This document shows, piece after piece, positions 1 through 4,772 of a DNA stretch of 5,486 nucleotides. The notes beneath the pieces were generated by a model. It did no database searches, was not told where the DNA came from, and worked only from the letters and a program-made list of their open reading frames with translations. The stretch comes from Anaerolineales bacterium UBA6663. GTDB lineage: Bacteria > Chloroflexota > Anaerolineae > Anaerolineales > UBA6663. Both the position numbers and the translations under genes were made by a program. Location: assembly GCA_002455335.1 (NCBI GenBank), contig DKKP01000133.1:1-5486 (forward strand), given 5' to 3'. The first letter of the stretch is position 1, and each line of letters opens with the position of its first letter.

Positions 1-481
1 CGAAGATGGTCCCGGGCAGGGCGAAGACGGCGTCGCCGGCGCCATTCGCGGCCGGGAGCGTGGCGGCCCGCACGATCTCGGCCGCGCGCGCCGCGATCTG
101 ATCGGGCCCGGTGAGCACTTCGAGGTGATGCTGACGGCCATCGTCAACACGATCGACGACGGTCAACGCTTCGCCGATCGAGAACATCGCGCGCTGCGCC
201 GGCTGACCGGCCCAGGCGTGCATCAACTGGAACCCGGCACGCGGCTGGATCAACGCGATCAACATCGCCCGCACAGGCGCGGCGACCTCGAGGCTGTTGT
301 CGTCGCGGACCGTGGCGAGGCGTCGGGCCAGCACGCCTTCGCGGGCCGCCTCCATCCGGCGGTACAACACTGTGCTGTCGACGTTGACCAGGTCGCTATC
401 ACCGATGAACGGACGCGGGTCGGCGGGCAGCGCCGCCATCAACAGGGCAAGCTCGGCTGAGGTGAGCGAGAGACGTTGCAT
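1..481 (-). CDS. EspG-like type VII secretion chaperone, N-terminal 160 residues (runs off left edge)
   Basis: The reading frame opens with ATG at 481-479 and stays open to base 1, so 160 codons are visible and the C-terminal part is missing. The start is set by an AGGAG six bases upstream. The protein begins MQRLSLTSAELALLMAALPA. It is collinear with the complete protein at 3944-4738: LY at 39-40 (41-42 there), L/V-E-V/I around residue 65 (64), R71 (R70), I-x-P at 78-80 (77-79) and HHL at 118-120 (117-119), with almost no gaps. The 'LT..EL..L' start, a first helix pair, then a strand-rich middle recall the N-terminal half of EspG, the ESX cytosolic chaperone that binds PE/PPE substrates. The gene follows the candidate immunity gene by nine bases, so it belongs to the toxin operon; its inferred job is to hold the WXG toxin at 952-2409 for export. 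The family call is from recalled pattern, not a search. Confidence 0.72.
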   Translation of the reverse strand, partial: MQRLSLTSAELALLMAALPADPRPFIGDSDLVNVDSTVLYRRMEAAREGVLARRLATVRDDNSLEVAAPVRAMLIALIQPRAGFQLMHAWAGQPAQRAMFSIGEALTVVDRVDDGRQHHLEVLTGPDQIAARAAEIVRAATLPAANGAGDAVFALPGTIF

Positions 482-487
482 GCTCAG

Positions 488-492
488 CTCCT
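488..492 (-). promoter_or_regulatory. Ribosome binding site embedded in the preceding stop codon
   Basis: On the minus strand the sequence reads TAGGAGCTGAGCATG. The AGGAG motif shares its first two bases with the TAG stop (493-491) of the candidate immunity gene and lies six bases before the ATG at 481. A ribosome finishing the immunity gene would sit on the start of the EspG-like gene, which suggests coupled translation. Confidence 0.75.
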
Positions 493-955
493 ATCCGCGT
501 TTGCGAGCCGCGCGCTCACGCCGGTACGTGGCGAGGCGCTCGGCGGTGTAGAGATCGAGTTCACCCCGCCGCTCGTTGAACCCGGCGGGCTGGAAGAACG
601 CCAGGATCGCCTCGATCAGCCGTTCGACAGTGGCCGCCTGAGTCGCCATCCAATCCGGATGGTCGGCGGCGACCGTGATCGGGCCGCTCAAACCGAGCTG
701 ATGGTGAACAAAGTGATGCAGATCGAAGGCGTTGATCCACTCGACCGTCTCGGCGTTACGCGCCCACTCGATCTCGCCGTCGGCGTGATGCTCGGAGACT
801 CGTAGCAGACAGGTGGGCGACGCCAGGATCGCCACGCCGTCATCTTCGAGCGGGTTGGCTTTGATCAGCTCCAACTGGAAGCCATAGCGCTCAAACAGAT
901 AGCCGAAATACTGGCGGATGCGATTTTCGAAAGAAGTGGTTGGCTCGGGCGTCAT
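491..955 (-). CDS. Candidate immunity protein for the WXG toxin (154 residues)
   Basis: The ATG at 955-953 overlaps the TGA stop of the toxin gene (954-952) in an ATGA junction, and a GAAGGTGAG sequence five bases upstream sets the start. No signal peptide or membrane helix is visible, so the product should be cytosolic. It has an N-terminal amphipathic helix (about residues 8-25, ending FGYLFERYGF), a strand-rich middle (about 27-66, with VAILASPTCLLRVSEHH), a His-rich stretch near 80-85 (LHHFVHHQ), a helix at 105-123 and a basic tail ending RERAARKRG. The pattern of a helix ending in YGF followed by strands recalls small immunity-like proteins found beside polymorphic toxins, but I cannot name a family. 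The immunity call rests mainly on position: directly downstream of a toxin, translationally coupled to it, small and soluble. Alternatives are a toxin-specific chaperone or an adaptor for the EspG-like protein that follows. Confidence 0.6.
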   Translation of the reverse strand: MTPEPTTSFENRIRQYFGYLFERYGFQLELIKANPLEDDGVAILASPTCLLRVSEHHADGEIEWARNAETVEWINAFDLHHFVHHQLGLSGPITVAADHPDWMATQAATVERLIEAILAFFQPAGFNERRGELDLYTAERLATYRRERAARKRG

Positions 956-2409
956 GGCGTCTCACCTTCGCTGGTCGGGAGGTCGCGGCCGTTGACGATG
1001 CCGACCCCCACGGCACCACGGATCGCGGCGTTCGAACCGCCGGTCGACGGCGGCGCATAAGTCCAGCCGTTCCCGTCACGCACGTAACCGAACTTGCTCG
1101 CGTTCTCGTCGATGTAGAGCACTTCCTGATACCGTGCATTCAGGGCCTCGCGCGTGCTGCCACCGGCCATGAGGTCGTCGGCCTCTTGCAGGAGCTTGTC
1201 GACGTTGTGTCCGACGAACTCCACGCGCGAAGTCCCGGCCTGCATCTCGCGCTCGAGGACGCGCAGGTTCACGTCCATCTGCAGGCCCTGACCCTTGAGA
1301 ATATCATACTGACCCGGAGCGGTCTCGAACCACCGCCCGCCGTTGGCCTTGGCGTCGGCGATGTAGCCGCCGGCGCCCGTGACGTCCGAGACCGGCAGTT
1401 CATCGGCGTGGGCCTTCCACTGGCCAAGCACAAGGCGATCGCCGGCGCCGTGGGTGTTGAGTTCGGCCAGGTCGTCGATCAGTTGCCCGGCGTTGTCGGC
1501 GCCCCGGCCGATCGTCGCCAGATCGTTGCTCTTGTCGATGATCGTCGGGATGTTGGCGGCTTCTTCGGCGACCTTCCAGGTGTCCTGAAACTTGACCACG
1601 TCGCCCACGGTCTCCGAAAACTGAGCGCCGGCGCGGGCCGTATCGCTGATCGTGTTCGCGACGCGCGCGGCATCACCGGCCTTGTCGGCTGCTCGTGCAA
1701 CATCGCCCGCCACATCGGCCACGCGGGCGACATCGCTGGCGATATCGGCGGCCTTGGCGCCGCCCTTGGCCGCCGCGCCGCCGCCCGGCGGGAACAGCAT
1801 CGAGAGCACTTCGAACGTGCCGCGTCCGATCGCCTCGCCATAGTCGCCGCGCGACCAGGCATCGGTGTAGGGCTTCTTGAGCGCCTCCCAAAGCTCGCCG
1901 GGGTGGGTGACGGCGTAGGCCAGGCCCTTGATCGTGTCGACCGGGTTGGTGACTGCGGTCCACAGACCCGTCACCGTGTCCCAGGCGCCGAGGCCGACGC
2001 CTTTGAAGAAGCCGCCCACCTGGCCCCAAAATCCGGAGCCGCCGCCCTCGGAGCCACCGGCCGCCGCGCCCCCTTCGCCTGAGGCATTCGCCTGGCCGGA
2101 AAAGGCCTCGCGGTCTTTGAGAACGCTCGCCGCATCAGCTTCGGCCTGACGGAGCCGGGTGCTCAGCCTTTGCGTGACCTGCTGGGCCTGGGTCAGGGCG
2201 CGCTGCAGCCGGGTCAGTGCGGGGAGCACGCTCCCGTCCATCTCCTCGTAGAACCGACGCGCGGCCTGGCCGACCCAGTCGCCGCCCTGTAGGACGTCTT
2301 TTTGGCGCCTGAGGGCGGTCAAGGTACGGCCTGCAGCCTCGGCCTCCTGGCCGAAGGAGGCCGCGATCTGCTTCAGTTCGTCGTGGTTTGCTCGGACGCG
2401 ATCATGCAT
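952..2409 (-). CDS. WXG-domain polymorphic toxin, putative type VII secretion effector (485 residues)
   Basis: Residues 1-100 form a helical hairpin typical of the WXG100 family: a helix (about 3-38), the turn G-D-W45-V-G47 (the WXG motif), then a second long helix (about 48-98), with Y54EEMD58 after the turn matching the YxxxD/E pattern linked to type VII export. A Gly/Ser/Glu linker (101-126) follows, then a pre-toxin region (127-208, containing VTNPVDTIKGLAYAVTHPG and WSRGDYGEAIGRGTFEV) of the kind seen between delivery and toxin parts in polymorphic toxins. Residues 221-260 are four 10-residue repeats. The C-terminal part (about 315-485) has GDRLVLGQW at 323-331, GGYIADAKANGGRWFE at 347-362 and RVEFVGHNVD at 395-404, which I recall as a toxin module widespread in LXG, CDI and related proteins; I cannot assign its catalysis. 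ATG at 2409 has AGG six bases upstream. The gene sits between a 79-residue protein (17-base gap) and a coupled candidate immunity gene. Delivery as a type VII effector is inferred from the WXG domain. Confidence 0.85.
   Translation of the reverse strand: MHDRVRANHDELKQIAASFGQEAEAAGRTLTALRRQKDVLQGGDWVGQAARRFYEEMDGSVLPALTRLQRALTQAQQVTQRLSTRLRQAEADAASVLKDREAFSGQANASGEGGAAAGGSEGGGSGFWGQVGGFFKGVGLGAWDTVTGLWTAVTNPVDTIKGLAYAVTHPGELWEALKKPYTDAWSRGDYGEAIGRGTFEVLSMLFPPGGGAAAKGGAKAADIASDVARVADVAGDVARAADKAGDAARVANTISDTARAGAQFSETVGDVVKFQDTWKVAEEAANIPTIIDKSNDLATIGRGADNAGQLIDDLAELNTHGAGDRLVLGQWKAHADELPVSDVTGAGGYIADAKANGGRWFETAPGQYDILKGQGLQMDVNLRVLEREMQAGTSRVEFVGHNVDKLLQEADDLMAGGSTREALNARYQEVLYIDENASKFGYVRDGNGWTYAPPSTGGSNAAIRGAVGVGIVNGRDLPTSEGETP
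961..969 (-). promoter_or_regulatory. Ribosome binding site inside the toxin gene
   Basis: GAAGGTGAG on the minus strand lies within the last codons of the toxin gene, five bases before the ATG of the candidate immunity gene at 955. Together with the ATGA overlap it supports this start and coupled production of toxin and partner. Confidence 0.65.
1630..1749 (-). repeat. Four 30-base repeats encoding 10-residue units in the toxin linker
   Basis: Residues 221-260 of the toxin are four consecutive decapeptides: ADIASDVARV, ADVAGDVARA, ADKAGDAARV, ANTISDTARA. The consensus is A-D/N-x-A-x-D-x-A-R-V/A. Only amino-acid spacing is well preserved; codons differ, so this is an old repeat. It separates the pre-toxin region from the C-terminal toxin-like domain and should form a flexible or helical spacer. 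Confidence 0.7.
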
Positions 2410-2426
2410 GACTGACCTGCCTTCGA

Positions 2427-2666
2427 TTAACCGGCGGCGAAGTTCGTGTGTTCTGGAAAGCCCTGACCCCTTCGCCAGAGCTCACGCAGATGAAACGACG
2501 CGCCCATGAAGAGTCTGTCGAATGGGTCGCCCGGCGCTGGAGTCATGCGGCGCACAACGCCCGACCCTTTGAACAGCGCGATCTGACCAAGTGTCGCCAT
2601 CGGTTCGCCGTAGTCGTAGGTGACAGATTCCGCGTCTTCAGTGCGTTTGAGCAGGAAAACGTCCAC
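2427..2666 (-). CDS. Small protein of unknown function upstream of the toxin (79 residues)
   Basis: The start is taken as GTG at 2666-2664, preceded closely by AGAGGG; the frame has no ATG before a stop at 2721-2723, so GTG is the best choice, though an upstream non-ATG start cannot be excluded. The stop is TAA at 2429-2427, 17 bases before the toxin ATG, so the two are almost certainly one transcript. The protein begins MDVFLLKRTEDAESVTYDYG, then GQIALFKGSG, then PAPGD and a helix with many Arg/Trp (HLRELWRRGQGFPEHTNF). The layout of strand, strand, P-x-P-G, Arg-rich helix ending F-P-E-x-T resembles small uncharacterised proteins I recall from high-GC bacteria, with no assigned function. No signal peptide or membrane helix is seen. 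It could be a regulator, a toxin adaptor or an unrelated housekeeping peptide; a role in the toxin module is inferred only from position. Confidence 0.65.
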   Translation of the reverse strand: MDVFLLKRTEDAESVTYDYGEPMATLGQIALFKGSGVVRRMTPAPGDPFDRLFMGASFHLRELWRRGQGFPEHTNFAAG

Positions 2667-2678
2667 GATCCCTCTCGT

Positions 2679-2707
2679 ATCATCGGGCAGGATGGTCCGC
2701 GTGTCAC
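2679..2707 (-). promoter_or_regulatory. Weak candidate sigma-70 type promoter for the toxin operon
   Basis: On the minus strand GTGACA (2707-2702, five of six to TTGACA) is followed after exactly 17 bases by GATGAT (2684-2679, four of six to TATAAT). Against it, transcription would start only a few bases before the GTG at 2666, so the AGAGGG sequence would be at or upstream of the transcript end. It could be real if the mRNA is nearly leaderless. Confidence 0.22.
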
Positions 2708-2782
2708 GGCAAGCCGGTCGTCACCGCCGCAGCAGACGGCTGGCCCTTCTGAGCTTAGCATTCCCGGCGTCCCGGGCGCACG

Positions 2783-2825
2783 GGCTTCGGCTCCCGAATT
2801 GGCGGGAATTCAACCGGCTGAAGCC
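2783..2825. repeat. Composite inverted repeat able to form a hairpin
   Basis: Bases 2783-2792 (GGCTTCGGCT) pair with 2816-2825 (GGCTGAAGCC), ten pairs including two G-U type pairs if transcribed from the plus strand; inside lies a second short stem, CCCG at 2793-2796 with CGGG at 2803-2806 around the loop AATTGG. The two wobble positions become mismatches on the minus-strand transcript, so the structure is weaker there. No T-run follows. It may be an operator, a processing site or chance in GC-rich DNA. Confidence 0.35.
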
Positions 2826-2986
2826 GATGTTCTTGCGCTCTCGCATCTCCGAGTTGGTCCCCCGGCGAGAGGCCAGCGTCCCACAGCGTCTATCGGGCAA
2901 GTGGTGAGCACGGACGCGATCGCGCCTCCGCGTTGTCCTGGGACGGCCCGGCAGAATGTTCGCCCCCGTACGCCTTGTCAGTGTGC

Positions 2987-3328
2987 TCAGCTCGGCAACA
3001 GGAACCCGGACGCGATCGTCACCGGGCAGCCGACGATCACGAAGGCCCCCACAAGACCGAGCCCCCAACCGATGAAGTACTGACTGGGACGCTTCTGAGT
3101 CACGCCCCAGACGATCAGGGCGACGTTGACGACAATCGGGCAACACGCGACCAACAACCCAACGAGCGTGGCCAGGCCCGTTTGCTCGGGTCCGGCGATG
3201 GTGTTGGGATCGCCCACGATCGACATCAGGGTGGCCAGGGCGGCCACCGAAGTGCCGCCGAAGACGATCAGGTTTGCGACGCCACTGATCAGCGCACCCT
3301 GGGTAAGCTCACCGCGAGATGTTTGCAT
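2987..3328 (-). CDS. Small integral membrane protein with three helices (113 residues)
   Basis: ATG at 3328-3326 has TGAGG four bases upstream, and the gene begins 20 bases inside the preceding gene, a mark of coupled translation. Three hydrophobic stretches are visible: about residues 11-38, 52-76 (TLVGLLVACCPIVVNVALIV) and 83-111. The loop after the second helix contains QKRPSQ, so by the positive-inside rule that loop and the N-terminus should be cytosolic and the C-terminus outside. Paired cysteines (62-63) lie in helix two. No catalytic motif is seen and I do not recognise a named family; it resembles the many small DUF-type membrane proteins of high-GC bacteria. Its tight linkage to the membrane-anchored protein at 3309-3944 suggests the two work together, perhaps at a secretion or cell-envelope site. 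It is the last gene of the right-hand unit. Confidence 0.8.
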   Translation of the reverse strand: MQTSRGELTQGALISGVANLIVFGGTSVAALATLMSIVGDPNTIAGPEQTGLATLVGLLVACCPIVVNVALIVWGVTQKRPSQYFIGWGLGLVGAFVIVGCPVTIASGFLLPS

Positions 3329-3944
3329 ACAACCTCACGAGAATGTCGCGCCAGGCCAGCAGTCGGGCCGGGTCGTTCACGTCGCCGCGTTCCTCGATCT
3401 CCAGCCCGGGCTGGCCTTCCCGGACGGCGCTGGCCAGCCACAGGGTCGTGTCGGCCTGCTGGCTGCGCAGGCGGGCAATCAGGTCAGCGTCGAAGGCGCG
3501 CCCGACCACGGCCGGGTCGCCCTGGCTGATGACGAAGGCGTCATCGAGCGCCGGTTGCCCGGTGGCCTCCGGCGGGTTCACCGAGTCCTGCACGATCAAA
3601 CCCGGCTCGCGGGTAGGCCGGCTACGTAGCGCAAAGGTCGGCAGCTGTCGGCCGGGCAACAGACGCAGCCGCGTGTAGGGCGTTCGGTCGCTGCTGCCCC
3701 CGCTGCGCTGATACGACTCGAGCACGGCGCTGGCGCCGGCTTCCGCCCAATGCACGCGGGTGCTGCGGCCGATCCCGCCGGGTATGAGCCGGCCGCCGAC
3801 CTGAGCCGCGAACGGCGCCCAGGCATGGGCGAAACGCCCGGCCCGGCGCCGCTGGTTGAGAAGTGCCACGGCCACCAGGCCAACCACGGCCAGCACACCG
3901 CAGCACGGCACGCCCACCGAAGCCAGCAGCGCGAAGTCGACCAT
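3309..3944 (-). CDS. Membrane-anchored protein with a cytosolic domain, unknown function (211 residues)
   Basis: The chosen start is ATG at 3944-3942, whose A is shared with the TGA stop of the EspG-like gene (TGATG), so translation is coupled; no strong ribosome binding site is needed or seen. A TTG one codon upstream is possible but less likely. Residues 4-29 form one hydrophobic helix, followed by QRRRAGR, which places the rest in the cytosol. The soluble part has AHAWAPFAAQVGGRL (39-53), a strand pair with TPYTRLRLLPG (78-88) and FALRSR (94-99), and DDAFVISQGDP (134-144) before a helix and a final strand LEIEERGDV. The order W-x-x-hydrophobic-A, then T-R-x-x-L, then D-x-x-F-x-hydrophobic-x-x-x-D-P recalls widespread bacterial proteins of unknown function with a single anchor and this folded domain. 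No enzyme motif is evident. The stop TGA is at 3311-3309, inside the next gene. Confidence 0.8.
   Translation of the reverse strand: MVDFALLASVGVPCCGVLAVVGLVAVALLNQRRRAGRFAHAWAPFAAQVGGRLIPGGIGRSTRVHWAEAGASAVLESYQRSGGSSDRTPYTRLRLLPGRQLPTFALRSRPTREPGLIVQDSVNPPEATGQPALDDAFVISQGDPAVVGRAFDADLIARLRSQQADTTLWLASAVREGQPGLEIEERGDVNDPARLLAWRDILVRLYANISR
3333..3337 (-). promoter_or_regulatory. Ribosome binding site for the small membrane protein
   Basis: TGAGG on the minus strand lies four bases before the ATG at 3328 and within the last codons of the upstream gene. It supports this ATG and therefore the 20-base gene overlap. Confidence 0.6.
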
Positions 3945-4738
3945 CAACCGAGTGGGGCGTCCATGGCCAACAGACCCTGGCGCAGCGTGTGTCGCAGTAC
4001 CTCGGCATTGCAGCGCTCGACACGCATCACGGCGTCATCGCGCGTGGCCGTGATGGCCCAACTGCCGGTCGGGCCCTGGGCCAGGGCGATGTCGTGCGTG
4101 TTGGTCGTACGGCCCGGCACGATCTTGAGCAGTGAGATGTTGCCCGTGAACTCGGCCGCGTTGAATGCTTCGCCGAGCTGCGCGGCCAGGGCCGGGTCGG
4201 AGGCCTCGGCCTGCTGGAGCAGGGCCACGGCTTGCGCACGCTGATCGGCCCCGGCCAGGCGATACGCCTCGAGCAGCGACTGGGTGCCGATGGTGAACCC
4301 CTCGTCGGGGGATGCGGCCTCGCTCAGCGGGAAGATCTCAAGCAGGCGCTCGACCAATGCGTCATGGCTATCGAGTGTGCCGAGGTGATGGCTGTTCTCG
4401 TCGGGCAGGGTCTGTTCGACGAACTGATGGCCGCGCTCGTAATACAGATAGAGTTGCCGTCCCAGCCCGGGCGTCACACGCACCGCCAACAAAGCGTTCT
4501 CGGGGTTGATCACGGTCTGCATCAAGTTGCGCAAACCCTGCTCGATCTCAACCTCCTGGTTGGCGTTGACGCGGATCAGGTCGCGTTGGCGCAGTCGATC
4601 GCGCCCCTGGTCGTAGAGGGCCTGGGCCGCTTCGGGCGACTCGGGGACCATCCTGGAGGCGTCGAGGCCGAAGATCTGGTCGGCCTTGAGCATCGCCGCC
4701 AGGGCGAAGAATTCTGAACGATCGAGAACGATCGACAT
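3944..4738 (-). CDS. EspG-like type VII secretion chaperone, complete (264 residues)
   Basis: ATG at 4738-4736 follows a strong GGAGAAGGG. The protein begins MSIVLDRSEFFALAAMLKAD. The N-terminal helix pair (about 5-50) leads into a strand and helix (62-76), strands at 82-121 (LLAVRVTPG, RQLYLYYERGHQFVEQT), a helical middle (124-192) and a C-terminal sheet and helix: GNISLLKIVPG at 199-209, GSWAITATRDD at 225-235, then a helix 243-259. This half-and-half layout, the length of about 260 and the final 'G..(strand)..G.W.(strand)..helix' match EspG, the cytosolic chaperone that binds the PE/PPE cargo of ESX systems. Similarity is by recalled pattern and is distant. It follows the Gly/Ala-rich protein by 34 bases and precedes two membrane proteins; its likely cargo is that upstream protein. 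It is a paralogue of the partial gene at 1-481. No signal peptide or membrane helix is present, as expected for a cytosolic chaperone. Confidence 0.75.
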   Translation of the reverse strand: MSIVLDRSEFFALAAMLKADQIFGLDASRMVPESPEAAQALYDQGRDRLRQRDLIRVNANQEVEIEQGLRNLMQTVINPENALLAVRVTPGLGRQLYLYYERGHQFVEQTLPDENSHHLGTLDSHDALVERLLEIFPLSEAASPDEGFTIGTQSLLEAYRLAGADQRAQAVALLQQAEASDPALAAQLGEAFNAAEFTGNISLLKIVPGRTTNTHDIALAQGPTGSWAITATRDDAVMRVERCNAEVLRHTLRQGLLAMDAPLG

Positions 4739-4745
4739 AGCGTTT

Positions 4746-4754
4746 CCCTTCTCC
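4746..4754 (-). promoter_or_regulatory. Strong ribosome binding site for the EspG-like gene
   Basis: GGAGAAGGG on the minus strand lies seven bases before the ATG at 4738 in the 34-base gap after the Gly/Ala-rich gene. Two overlapping Shine-Dalgarno cores suggest efficient translation of the chaperone. Confidence 0.75.
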
Positions 4755-4772
4755 GCAGCTCAGTATACGTCG

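Larger units (their letters stand above)
2667..2986. other. Intergenic gap with no convincing gene
   Basis: This is the only sizeable non-coding stretch in the window, lying between two leftward transcription units. Frames crossing it on either strand give Arg/Ser/Pro-rich translations without domain character. It probably carries the 3' end of the right-hand transcript and the promoter of the left-hand unit. I see the inverted repeat at 2783-2825 and the weak promoter candidate at 2679-2707, but no T-tract terminator downstream of the stop at 2987. Confidence 0.6.

Noticed and set aside
940..2082. 380-codon open frame on the plus strand opposite the toxin gene
   Set aside because: It mirrors the toxin gene codon for codon in GC-rich DNA, its translation has no domain character, and the minus strand has a clear WXG toxin there.
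2953..2981. CTGACA - 17 bases - CATTCT on the minus strand as a promoter
   Set aside because: The -10 box matches only three of six positions, it lies right after the stop of the membrane gene, and it would leave a leader of almost 300 bases; chance is more likely.
2448..3083. 211-codon plus-strand frame spanning the small gene, the gap and part of the membrane protein gene
   Set aside because: Translation is low-complexity Pro/Arg/Ser-rich, it runs across two supported minus-strand genes, and no convincing ribosome binding site was seen.
3945..3947. TTG start for the membrane-anchored protein
   Set aside because: The next codon is ATG overlapping the upstream stop as TGATG, the usual coupled arrangement; TTG adds one residue and has no ribosome binding site.
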